From the NCBI GenBank assembly GCA_019054805.1, contig JAHQIY010000001.1:6152501-6216500 (forward strand): a stretch of DNA of 64,000 bases. The letters are read 5' to 3'. The notes below the pieces were generated by a model. That model searched no databases, was not told the DNA's origin, and worked only from the letters and a program-made list of their open reading frames with translations. Within the stretch, counting starts at the first letter, position 1. Each line of letters opens with the position of its first letter. Shown here one piece after another: positions 33,701 through 43,145 of this stretch. The stretch comes from Brachionus manjavacas. Lineage: Eukaryota; Rotifera; Eurotatoria; Ploima; Brachionidae. Made by a program: the position numbers and the translations under genes.

Positions 33701-35463
33701 ACTAATAATTAAGAGAATTTTTTATTAATTATTTATTTTTTAATAATAAATAAATTTTTACTTCAAATTAAATTGATTTGAAGCAGAGTTGTTTTTAAGT
33801 CACAAGTCTTAAGTCAAGTCAATGACTTAAATTTTTCTTTTTTTTAAGTCAAGTCAATGACCGTAGGTATTTTTTTATTATTTGCTAATTAAAAATGGGT
33901 TTTTTTTTAATTAATAAACATACTTAATTATATTAACTTTTTAATTTTTTTTTGATATTTTAACCTCTTTTTGTCATAACTTTGACTTAAATTTTTGTGA
34001 CTTAGACTTAAAACTGTGACTTAAAAACAAGTCTGATTTGAAGCCTAAAACATTAATATGGGAGATTAATTTTAGCAGAATAGGAGAAAAATCAGCTCAT
34101 ATTACATAAATTTTAATCAGATCCATTTTAATGACTAGTATCTTTAATCAATATTATGTTAACATCATAAAATATAAAAAATTAATTTTTTTCTAGCACT
34201 TTACATCGAGGTTTGACTCAAATTTTAATGATATGAAAAAATATTTAGAAAAAAATTAGAATTACCTTTTTTGTTTCAAAATTCCTCCTAGGGAATATGA
34301 AACATTCAATTCTCCTTTCCAAAATTCTGGTACAGCAATCTGATCATCCATTATATTAAATAATTCTCTGGCAAGCCTAAAACCAATAACTTGACAGACT
34401 ATTTTGGGTAAACCAGTTTTCTCTTCTCTTAATCTATGTGTATAATCTTAAAATATAAAGTGAGAAATAAAAACTACGAATTAAAGCTATTTGTTAATAC
34501 TGTTTGAAGGGTAGTTTGGAGTTAATGGGTCACCATCATGCAGGTATAGGGTCCCTCTTTGAGTTCCATTTTCTGGCAAAAACTGACCGTTCGGATAAAC
34601 TTCACTCTGAGCTTCTTTCGGTGAAGATCTTAGCGGATCATCGAACAAAATCAATCCCTTAGCTCCATACTTTTGAGCATTAAGAACTTTATTGGCTCTA
34701 AAAGACCATCCGTATCTACACATCACGATCGAGTCATTCAAGGATATATTTTTTGATGAGATAACATCAAAATCTTGCTTGTCACAATAATTCAAATAAA
34801 ATAATTTGCTAGCTGTAACAGATCCGTTTTGACTATATGCCAGAAATGGCTTTGTAATCCCAGTAAAATTTAAATTATCATTATAGACTGTTTCTTCTAT
34901 TTCAAACGTTTTTTTTGGACCATCTTTTTCAACAATTTCTATTCTTCAGATATTTAAAAGTTAAAAATATAATCTAATTTTTGTAGCTAATACTTGTTAA
35001 GTTTTTCCTGATTTGGAACGTCTAAATAGACATCGTAGTCTATCATTTGAACATCATCAAGACCTTGATCTTTCCAAGTTTGATAAACATAATCTGCAGA
35101 TTTTTTACCTCCATCTGTGCCAGCCAAATGAGCAAAGCTCGTTAAAAATCTTTTATTAAAAAAATTCAAAATTAATTATTATTTATTAAAATAAAAAAAT
35201 GAAAACTTTAAATGTGATTTTATATTTTCTCTATCGATGCTTGATAGCAAGTAATCTCGAAAATCTTTTTCCAAAGACTGTTCATTGATCGGAACAGAAT
35301 TGTTCCGGGGATTTTGTGAATGGGTAGCAAATGCAATCAAGTAACCGAACACAAATAAAACTATGGCACATGTTGATAAAAAAATAATTTGAAATTTGCC
35401 ATTTGATCGATAATTGGAAAAAGTGCGAACATTTTTATAGGCATCGGATAATTTTTGGTACAT
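30776..35463 (-). CDS. M28B peptidase, glutamate carboxypeptidase II/NAALADase family, seven exons
   Basis: Minus-strand exons 35463-35207, 35149-34994, 34943-34501, 34446-34266, 32112-32027, 31977-31035 and 30983-30776 join in phase to a 757-aa protein, the family's usual length (750 in human PSMA/FOLH1). Five introns are 49-57 nt; the fourth is 2,153 nt and holds an antisense LINE. Layout: short cytosolic N-terminus, signal anchor 24-46, protease-associated and peptidase domains, dimerisation domain. All five zinc ligands are present (H383, D393, E432, D460, H559), with catalytic E431 in SWDAEEYGL. The C-terminal APSSTNKYVGNSFPG keeps the substrate-contact Lys-Tyr. The two Arg of the glutamate-peptide 'arginine patch' (RAR in PSMA) are replaced by DQKF, so substrate preference probably differs. 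It is a type II surface metallopeptidase. Confidence 0.93.
32274..33440 (+). mobile_element. 5'-truncated jockey-like LINE in intron 4 of the M28 peptidase gene
   Basis: It starts abruptly at DFAKAFDTVPHRRLIAKLK (32276), has an in-frame stop at 32397 and an open RT region 32417-33025 with VGSVIGSLLFVLVINDL and the intact catalytic box IYADDTKIF. A frameshift near 32930 leads to RRAAKFVSSIRNKTYESRLK and RRKRGDLIQLYKF. The last frame reads NRTANIWNSLPNQLVEAPN, then a stop. The 3' tail has two hairpins, GTGTGC/GCACAC at 33375-33393 and GCTGG/CCAGC at 33396-33409, and a CTACTACTACAACTATTA end. Orientation is antisense to the host gene. Confidence 0.9.
33795..34040. repeat. AAGTC-type dispersed repeat in intron 4 of the M28 gene
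   Basis: CAAGTCTTAAGTCAAGTCAA, TTAAGTCAAGTCAATGAC and ACTTTGACTTAAA words recur here, with a reversed set near 33975-34030. Similar words occur at 13210-13440, 14863-14890, 23690-23790, 37160-37190, 45890-45950, 58070-58200 and 61360-61480. The repeat looks ancient and diverged. Confidence 0.55.
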
Positions 35464-36165
35464 GCTAAGAGAATTAAATGATGAATGTTTTATCAGTTTT
35501 CTTTTTAAATAGGTAGTTCATTTTTTAAATCAAAAGTTTGATATTTGTGCAGAGATTAAATTACAATGCGTCTAAAGAAAAATTGCAATTTTTGCTTTTT
35601 CAATTATTTAATGTCAAATTTTAAAATTTGGGCAAGAACATTTTCATAAATTTCTTCTCATTTTTTTTCATAAAAAATCCCAAAGATTAATTTTTAGAAG
35701 CTCATATATTCAGAAAATATTTTCTGGAATGAAAATTAGATTTTTTTTATTTTTAAATGGGTTTTCTAAAATAAATTAACTAAATTGAGTTATTTTAATA
35801 CAAAATCTTTCAAATACTAACAAAATAAATGACGGCATAAAATGAAAATGTCCATATAAAAAATAATTATGACCAAATTAAATGGAATAGTCAGTTAAAA
35901 TTTATGAATCCTAGAAAAATCTGATCAGTAGTTCACTAAATCTAGTAATTGCCTCTTTCGTAATAAAATTGTGCTCTATCCGACCACAGTATATTATAAA
36001 AATAAAAATTTTGAACTTTCAAAAAATATTTTAATTAAATTAAAGTTGTTTTTTATTGTATTTTTTGCTTATTTATTTTTTATATTTAAGAATTATGCCA
36101 ATGTTTTTCACAAATATTTAATATATTCTTTAAATATATGTAACAGTAAGTTTCTATAACACGTT
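35464..36165. other. 5' flank of the M28 gene and intergenic DNA
   Basis: AT-rich DNA upstream of the peptidase start codon. It presumably contains that promoter, but no motif is distinctive. No coding segment recognised. Confidence 0.45.
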
Positions 36166-36167
36166 AA

Positions 36168-36706
36168 TTTGTAAATTTACTGGTCTACCAGTAAAAATGT
36201 AAAACAAAAAGGAATAAAGTTATATTTTGTTTTTTTACTAGTAATTTTGTAAATTTACTTTTCAGTTAGTAATTATGTAAAACAATTTTTTAGTTTCAAT
36301 AATATACTAAAACTTTTTGTGTATAAAAAATAATGTACGTGATAATCAACCAAAACAAGCACAAAAAATTATGACAAGAATTAAGAAATATATTCCAGAG
36401 GCTTGCTTGGTGGTCAAGGCATGGTAAAATGCAACTGCACTGTATGACAAATCGATGTGGTTGCAAAAAATCCCAGTTTTTATGTAACTCAAGATGTCAT
36501 GGAGGGAATTCTAGTTGCAAAAACAAATACATTTTTGACTACACTATTTCAGTAAATTACTAAAACTCAAAGAGAAAAAAATATTTTTTTTATTTGGAAA
36601 ATATACGTTTCGCTTCTGTAATTTACTTATATAAAAAAAATCAGTAAATATCTAAAATTTATTCATTTTCTAATTTTTTACATTTTTTCTGTTAGACCAG
36701 TAAATT
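36168..36706. mobile_element. DNA-transposon relic with inverted ends and a Cys-rich integrase-type tail
   Basis: The left end (TTTACTGGTCTACCAGTAAAA at 36177-36197) and the right end (about 36665-36706, reading inward TTTACTGGTCTAACAG then AAAAATGTAAAA) are inverted repeats. The interior (about 36400-36530) encodes a Cys-rich segment, VKCNC then, after a small shift, CMTNRCGCKKSQFLCNSRCH and GGNSSCKNK. This is the C-terminal Cys-rich motif I associate with Ginger/KRBA2-SCAND3-like integrases. No catalytic core remains. Family assignment is tentative. Confidence 0.55.
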
Positions 36707-37969
36707 TGTAAATTTAAGTATTTTAGAAATTTACGGTAACATATGTAAATAAACGAGTTAAATGAGAGTTGACTCGTGTTTATAAAAAATAAAAATTTTG
36801 ATATTTTAAGAAATAAAATCTATATAATTTTAGTAGTGTATTTAAGTACAACATAAATAACAAGAATTGTTTAAAAAAAATATTGATTAAAAATATTGTC
36901 TCATTTTTTTCTGGCAATATAATAAAATTTATTTAAACCATTGATGTTAAAAAATAGAAAGCTTGAGGGATTTTTTAAACCCCTTTTTAAAAAATTCAAA
37001 ACTTAATATTTACCTCAAAGAAATACAGTTTTATAAAATTACCCAAATAAACTAAAAATCAACTTATATTATTCACATTTTTTTTATTTTTCAAATTATT
37101 TTATCTATTTCTCTTGAAATTTTTGTAATTAATCAACCGGACTTTCTAGTGTTAAAACTCATTAAGTCAAAATCAAGTCAAGTCATTTGACTTTTTTGAA
37201 TTTTTTCTTTTAAAAAACTCTTCCTTAATTTAATTTATTAATTAAGATTTAAATTAAGTAAAAAAATATAAATTTTTCAATCTGTTTCACAAATTTGTTT
37301 TTGTTTTAATTTAAAAAAAAGGTGATAGACGTCCAAAGCTTCACAGGTTAAAGATGCAAAAGGAACTAAATTCTGTATGTTTACAAGTAGAATAAGCATT
37401 CAAAACCATTTCATCACACATCAAAAGTACGATGTTTAAGTGTTAAAGTGGCAATGATGGCTCATTGATAAGACAAGATCAAAAGGGATTTCTGAAATGC
37501 CTGAATGCAGTTACGTGGACACAATTCGATCAAATGAATTCATAAATTTAAAAAATCAAAGCTTCTACATTCACCAAAACGTTTGGAAAGTAATTAGATT
37601 TACTTGTTAGTATTGGTTAAATTATGTATGTTTTCACTTGATTGCTTTTTGTTTTTCTCTTCGATTTGTTGGTCTGAAAGATTTCGGAAAGAGTATCATA
37701 ATTTTCTAAAAATTTTCAAAGTTTAAAAAAAATGTGTTCTTGCTAGCCAAATTTCGTTAAATTTTAAAAAATCTTTTTTTTCTAAATTTAATAGAAAATT
37801 ACATAAATTTAAAAATGTATAATAAATTTTCAATAAGAGAATCACCAAAAAGTTCATCAGTTCAATAAGAGAATCACCTTTTACTGTAGTGTTTTTATTT
37901 GAATTTGAGTTGATAAACAATCTTTTCCAATTTATGTCTTTTCAACTTTAATTTTTTTTAGCTTATTTA
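36707..37969. other. Intergenic, mostly AT-rich; one less simple stretch
   Basis: An AAGTCAAAATCAAGTCAAGTC motif lies at 37164-37184. The stretch 37320-37610 is less AT-rich than its surroundings and carries fragments that look formerly coding in shifting frames (for example RRPKLHRLKMQKELNSVCLQ). It is too broken to assign and may be a decayed transposon. Confidence 0.4.
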
Positions 37970-38111
37970 CTCTATTTTGATTCTTTTTTTTTTTTATCTA
38001 ATTTTATTAACTTTAATTTTATTTTTATTTTATTTTTTTTAGCTTATTTACTCTATTTTGATTCTTTTTTTTTTTTATCTAATTTTATTAACTTTAATTT
38101 TATTTTTATTT
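37970..38111. repeat. 71-bp direct tandem duplication in a LINE 3' UTR
   Basis: AGCTTATTTACTCTATTTTG begins at 37970 and again at 38041. The two 71-bp units, each ending in a TTTTATTTTTATTTTA tract, are essentially identical. They lie directly upstream of the GAGCTTTAGCTC hairpin tail at 38147-38192, so they are a duplicated piece of that LINE's 3' UTR. Confidence 0.9.
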
Positions 38112-38140
38112 TATTTTTTTTATTTTATTTTTAATTTATT

Positions 38141-38194
38141 CTGAAGGAGCTTTAGCTCGGTACAGAAAACAAATAAATAAATAAATAAATAATA
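38141..38194 (+). mobile_element. LINE 3' terminus: hairpin, GGTACAG box, AAATA tail
   Basis: CTGAAGGAGCTTTAGCTCGG contains the inverted repeat GAGCT-TT-AGCTC (38147-38158), followed by GGTACAGAAAACAAATAAAT and further AAATA units. The same ending recurs at 44541-44580 and, reversed, at 42838-42870 and (split by Merlin) 28111-28129/29652-29676. A diverged version is at 45301-45340. Confidence 0.85.
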
Positions 38195-38214
38195 TTATCA
38201 GAAAATCAAAAAAA

Positions 38215-38689
38215 ATGAGTGAAACACTATCTAAGGAGATTGTATTAGAAGATCCAGCCAACCAAACATTAGAAGATGTTGATCAAGATTGGACAGATGT
38301 TCTCAAACCAGCTAATGAGATTAGAAAAAGGGGGAAAGCAATTACATATGATTTGTTTAAGTCGTTTGAAGATTTTGATGTGATTCTTAAAGAAATCAAA
38401 GACGGAACAATCAATGGAAATACTTGGATTTTTAAGAGTCAAGATGGAGATAAGCATCGATTTATTGCAAATACTTGAAGCATGGATGTCGTGCAGCTTT
38501 ATATTTACAGTTAACAGACGGATCAAAAGGTAATTGTTTTATATCAGTGTTTGTGTTAGACCAACAACAAGTGCGATGGCTTCCGAAATCAATGATAATG
38601 CTATACTCAAAAATAACTGTAAAACATGCGGCTCATTATTGAAAAAAAAAAAATATTTTTATTGTCAAAATAAGTGTAAACAAATTTAA
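38215..38689 (+). pseudogene. Transposon-derived gene remnant (Mutator-type N-terminal domain?)
   Basis: The ORF 38215-38478 starts MSETLSKEIVLEDPANQTLE and runs into FKSFEDFDVILKEIKDGTIN and WIFKSQDGDKHRF. One frameshift later it continues KHGCRAALYLQLTDGSKG, the layout of N-terminal DNA-binding domains of transposase-like genes in small-metazoan genomes. A separate 37-codon frame follows (38576-38689) with a four-Cys motif, CKTCGSLLKKKKYFYCQNKC. There is no catalytic domain. It lies 20 bp after a LINE tail. Read as a broken transposon gene; host function is not excluded. Confidence 0.45.
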
Positions 38690-39261
38690 TTTTTTGAAAT
38701 TATTTGGAGTTTTTTTATTATATTTTTGGTATTTTTTATTAAATTTATGGTGATTGTAATAAAAATATGGAAAAATTATTAATTTAGGAGTAATTAATTA
38801 AAAATGTGGAAAATAAATAAAAAATATTGCATAAATATTATATATGTTATTTTTTTATTAAATTTGTGGTAAAAATTACTATTTTTGTGGTTTTTTTAAT
38901 TATTTTTATGGTTTCAAAATATTAAAGCTCAATGTAATATACTAAAAATCAACATAACGATTTTCTAACCAAGCAAAAAAATTTAAAAATATTTGATTGA
39001 TTTAAGATATTAAATATAAAATAATTTAAAATGATTTAAAATAATTCAGTAAATTTTTTTTTTAATCAATGCTATAAACCAAGAAAGTGTTTTTGACAGT
39101 GTTATCTATATTAAACAATTTTCAATCAATAAATTTTAAAAGCATTATTTTATTAAAATTTGTTCGGTTTTTTTGTTGTTGAAAATTAACTCAAATAATT
39201 ATGTAATTATTGCAAAATAATTTAGCTATAAATAAAACCAAAAGTATGTTCCATGTAAGAA
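38690..39261. other. Intergenic, 5' flank of the RNF14-like gene
   Basis: Very AT-rich DNA with TTTATTA- and GTGGT-rich runs. It should contain the promoter of the downstream plus-strand gene, but no distinct motif is visible. Confidence 0.45.
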
Positions 39262-40572
39262 ATGAGTGATCAGTCGATTCAGGATGATGAAATACTGGCC
39301 TTGAAAAGTATTTATGAAGAGGAAGATATTCTAGTGTTTGACGAGAAAACTCGTTCCGGAAAATTTTTTGTAAAAATAAGTTCCGATGAACCCACTGTCT
39401 TTCAACTAAATTTTCCAGAAGAAAATGTCCAAATACAGTTGCTTCATCTCACACCAATTATCTTGGAATTTTATTTTCCCGATAACTACCCCTCTGTTTA
39501 TGCACCTCAATTTAAACTTATCTGTCGATGGCTGAGCGAAGATTATTTGACCAAATTATGCAACAAACTTGACGAGCTATGGGAGCAAAATAGCCAAATT
39601 CCCATTTTGTTCACATGGATCTCGTTTTTGCAAGACGAAATATTCGACTTTCTGTCACTAGAACCAACTAATTTAACTATTCAAACCACTAAGACCAAAA
39701 AAACAGATCCTCGAGTCTCAAGTTTAGCCTGCAAATCAGCTCTATTGACCGATTACGACTCGGACCAGAAAAATCTAAAATTTCAAAAATCATATTTCAC
39801 TTGCTACGTGTGCTTTGATGACAAAATGGGAAAGGATTGCATAAAATTCAACAAATGTGAGCACGTATTTTGCAATGAGTGCATGCGAGGCTATTTTGGG
39901 TCGTTGATCAAAGACGGAAATGTACACAAATTGACATGTCCTCAAGAAGGATGTGAGTCTCAAGCGATACCAGCACAGGTATTGAACTTGGTGGGCATCG
40001 AAATGTACAATAGATACGATTCCATGTTGCTTAGAGACGCCTTGAATAATATGACAGACATAGTTTATTGTCCTCGAGCTAGTTGTCAGTGTGCTGTGAT
40101 ACCAGAAGATGCCACTTTGTGTCGATGCCCCGACTGCAAAAATGTCTTTTGTGCTCTTTGTCGCCAAGCATATCATGGTATAGAGCCGTGCAAGTTGACC
40201 AATAATCAGCTGAAAGAAATAGTTGAGATGTATAAAAATGGAGATGAAGAGATAAAGCTACAGTTGGTTCAGAAGTATGGAGAGAAACGAATAAAGAAGG
40301 CGGTTGAAGATTTATCAAGTGTGAGTTTAATTGAGACAACATCGAAAAAGTGTCCAAAGTGTAGAAGCTGGCTGCAAAAAATAGATGGTTGCAATAAAAT
40401 GACCTGTTTGAAGTGCCAGTGCTATTTTTGTTGGTTGTGTATGGACATGTTGAGTAAAACAGACCCTTATTCTCATTTCAATGATTCTAAATCGAAATGT
40501 TTTGAAAAGTTATTTGAGGGAGTCGAGCAAAATGAAGATGATGAATTTGAAATTGTACCTGATTTCGATTAA
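39262..40572 (+). CDS. RNF14: RBR-type E3 ubiquitin ligase, RNF14 (ARA54) type
   Basis: A 436-aa single-exon protein (human RNF14 is 474). Residues 8-128 form an RWD domain (DDEILALKSIYEEEDILVF at the start, FYFPDNYPSVYAP in the middle). RING1 spans about 181-230 (CYVCFDDKMG, CEHVFCNECM). The IBR follows at about 265-310 (CPDCKNVFCALC). After a helical linker, RING2 is at 364-393 (CPKCRSW, then DGCNKMTCLKCQCYFCWLC). C377 in DGCNKMTC is at the catalytic position that takes ubiquitin as a thioester. RNF14 is cytosolic/nuclear; in mammals it ubiquitinates stalled translation factors and co-regulates transcription. RWD plus RBR order is diagnostic. The acidic C-terminus (EDDEFEIVPDFD) may regulate it. 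Confidence 0.94.
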   Translation: MSDQSIQDDEILALKSIYEEEDILVFDEKTRSGKFFVKISSDEPTVFQLNFPEENVQIQLLHLTPIILEFYFPDNYPSVYAPQFKLICRWLSEDYLTKLCNKLDELWEQNSQIPILFTWISFLQDEIFDFLSLEPTNLTIQTTKTKKTDPRVSSLACKSALLTDYDSDQKNLKFQKSYFTCYVCFDDKMGKDCIKFNKCEHVFCNECMRGYFGSLIKDGNVHKLTCPQEGCESQAIPAQVLNLVGIEMYNRYDSMLLRDALNNMTDIVYCPRASCQCAVIPEDATLCRCPDCKNVFCALCRQAYHGIEPCKLTNNQLKEIVEMYKNGDEEIKLQLVQKYGEKRIKKAVEDLSSVSLIETTSKKCPKCRSWLQKIDGCNKMTCLKCQCYFCWLCMDMLSKTDPYSHFNDSKSKCFEKLFEGVEQNEDDEFEIVPDFD

Positions 40573-42247
40573 AATTAGCTTCGATCTTTTAGTTTAGATT
40601 ATTTTTTAGGATACGTTTATAATCAAATTTGAATAAATTAAATCTTTATTCTTTTTTTATTAACCAAGTGTTTTTTTTAATCTTTAATTTGTTTACAATT
40701 AAAGATTCTTGTTCCGGAAAATTCACTTCTGTTTTTAAAACAAATCAATTTTTTTGAACCTTATTATATTTTTTTTGGAAAAATCTTATTTTTCAATTTG
40801 GAGCTTGAATTGAATTTAGGATTTAATTAGAACTTTAGCTCAAAGAAAACTATGATGTATATTCATGAAGTTCTTCCTCAAAGATTTGCTGGATTTTCCA
40901 TGTTATGTAGCCAATTGGTCACCAATCTTGTTATCGAACAGATAAGTACCCGTTGTGTGACCAGAATGCTTGCTCACATTAGCAACTTAAAAAATTTGTA
41001 AACACTACAGTATTTAAAGAATTTTATTTAAGAATTCTAAGAATTTCAGTAAATTAGGCAAGTTTTAAGTTGACCAAAGAGACAAAAAGGCAAATTCTTA
41101 GTCATCCCTTTTGTGGGGTTCAGTATTAATAAAACTATGGACGCTTTTTGGTATTCTTTTGCTTATTGCTCAATAAATTTAACAATTTTAAAAAATATTG
41201 CAATTAATTAATTAATTTTTATTATAAAATATTTTTATTTTCATGCAAAAAAAGTTTGCGTTAAATCCTACAGGGGTGTTTGGATCCTCTAAAAATATTG
41301 TCTTTCTTCTGTAAAAAAAATTAAAGACATGGCTAGTCATGCTTTTAATTCTAAAATCTACTTAATTTCTAAAAATAATTATCTTTTGAACCCTGTCTCT
41401 AAAAAAAAAAAGCTACCTTACAAGCTCTTGGAATTCTTAGAAATGCGGATGATACCCTATTAGAAGTCTCTAATGTAATGATAATGTCATTATCAAAATG
41501 ATGGCACATTTTGGGGTTTTGTCAAAGTCATTTTAAAGTTGGACTTTGAAGAAGAAATGGAAACATCAAATCAGTCCAATACTGAATAGACTCAAAATAG
41601 ATTCAGATAAAGAAGAAACCAACATTGACAAATGTTTTAAATATGGGTCGATATGGGTAAGATTGAAGGATGTAGAAGAGACAAGTCTTAGAAATAAGAA
41701 ACATTTTAATGATAAAGTTGGGGTTTTGTGAAATTCAGTACAAAATGAAAAAAGAACAGAAAAAATGTAAAATAACTTTTTTTCTAAAGGTTTAAACTTA
41801 GTTCTGTAAATGCAACATAGTGCAAATTTCAAAGTTGCATCAAATATCAAAGTCTGCTAAATTTTCAGAGTTTAGCAGATTTAAAATTTCAATATAATCG
41901 AGCGTATTGTATTGTGCAGAGATTTTGCACATCATTAGCAGACTTCCACAGTTGATAAATGCTGTACTATGTTGCATTCTTAGAATTAATATTAAACTTT
42001 TAGAAAAAAAGTTATTCAATCTTTTATAATTTGTTTTGTTCTCTTGTACTGAACTTCACAAAACCGAAAGTTGAACCAACAAGCTACGTCACACGTGAAA
42101 TAAATAAGACCAAACTGTCAGCATATTTCATGATTTTTTTACTTGTCCATGATATATTTTATACCAATTGTCACTCGAAACTTTCATTTACAAAAGAAGA
42201 TATATTAGTTTATCGATATCATTATGTAGGAGGTGTTTTTTTCTCAA
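40573..42247. other. 1.7-kb intergenic region, no assignable gene
   Basis: Short coding-like scraps occur but none can be assigned. One is a minus-strand segment near 40990-40910 reading SKHSGHTTGTYLFDNKIG. Another is a plus-strand segment at about 41089-41190 with GKFLVIPFVGFSINKTM. A third is an unsupported 61-codon open frame at 41546-41731. They may be decayed mobile elements. Confidence 0.4.
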
Positions 42248-42403
42248 ATGTTCTTCTCCAAGCCATGTGGTCAAGAATTTACGAAATTCGATTTTTTCCT
42301 CAATGAAAACGAATCGAATTTTACTTGTGACAAATGTAAACAATTTACATGTGGTCCTTGTGCAGGGGAGAAAGTTTTTAAATACATCTGTAAAATTTGT
42401 TAA
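42248..42403 (+). CDS. Small Cys-rich ORF, possible zinc-binding exon
   Basis: The 51-codon frame from ATG 42248 to the stop at 42401-42403 encodes a segment with regularly spaced Cys pairs. Its start is MFFSKPCGQEFTKFDF, then TCDKCKQFTCGPCAGEK, ending YICKIC. The C-x2-C, C-x2-C, C-x2-C spacing looks like a treble-clef or FYVE/RING-like zinc module. It may be a terminal exon, as no good promoter or long upstream frame is seen, or a transposon relic. No homologue recognised. Confidence 0.35.
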   Translation: MFFSKPCGQEFTKFDFFLNENESNFTCDKCKQFTCGPCAGEKVFKYICKIC

Positions 42404-43145
42404 GAACAATTATTAAGAATTTAGAAAATATTGTTTTTCTTGTTTTAAAATCAAATTTCCAAAATTTCTCGAAAAAAACCGATTTTCATGAAAAAAATTT
42501 TTTTTTTGAATTTTTGAAAAAGGAAAAAAAAAAAATTTGATTGAATTTTGTGACAAAAATTGACGTAAATTTTGGTAAATTTTTGTAAAAAAAAGGTAAA
42601 AAATGGTAAAAATTCAACAGAAAAGGAAAAATGGATTTTTTATTATTTTATTCAATTTTTTTTCTTAACAAATTATGAATACTTTGACAGTTGAAAAAAG
42701 TAAGAAATATATAAATCATCTTAATTATGTAATAAATATTAAAAAATTTTATTATTTTAAATTTCTAATAAAACATTTCTAGGTTGTTGAGATTGTAAGT
42801 GAAAGAAATGGTAACTGTCATCTAATTATTTATTTATTTATTTGTTTTCTGTACCGAGCTAAAGCTCTACAATCAAATTTTGCTTTAAATTTGGCCATTT
42901 TTTTGTTGTAAATTTATAAATTTTTTTCCAAAAAGGTCTACTTGTCAGTTACTGCAGTGACTTAATTTGAATGAAAGAAAATTTTTATCACCTAATAATT
43001 AATCACGAGCAAATTTGAAAAATCGAATTTAATTAATAGCGTCATCACGTGATAATCAAAACTGTTAAAATTTGTGTGTTAGCAATGTCGCTAACCAATC
43101 CTTACCTAAATAGACGCTGGATTTTTAAAAATTCGGTCAAACTAA
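42404..43145. other. Intergenic with a reversed LINE tail
   Basis: Mostly AT-rich. At 42828-42870 a LINE 3' end lies in minus orientation: AAATAA-type repeats (reversed), the GTACC box and the GAGCT-AA-AGCTC hairpin at 42856-42867. No coding part accompanies it, so it is a very short 5'-truncated copy. Confidence 0.6.

Noticed and set aside
40905..40995. Minus-strand peptide SKHSGHTTGTYLFDNKIG as a recombinase fragment
   Set aside because: It is too short, with no catalytic residues and no neighbouring coding segment; chance cannot be excluded.
41546..41731. 61-codon plus-strand ORF
   Set aside because: It starts at TTG, and has no recognisable domain, splice signals or codon bias distinct from background.
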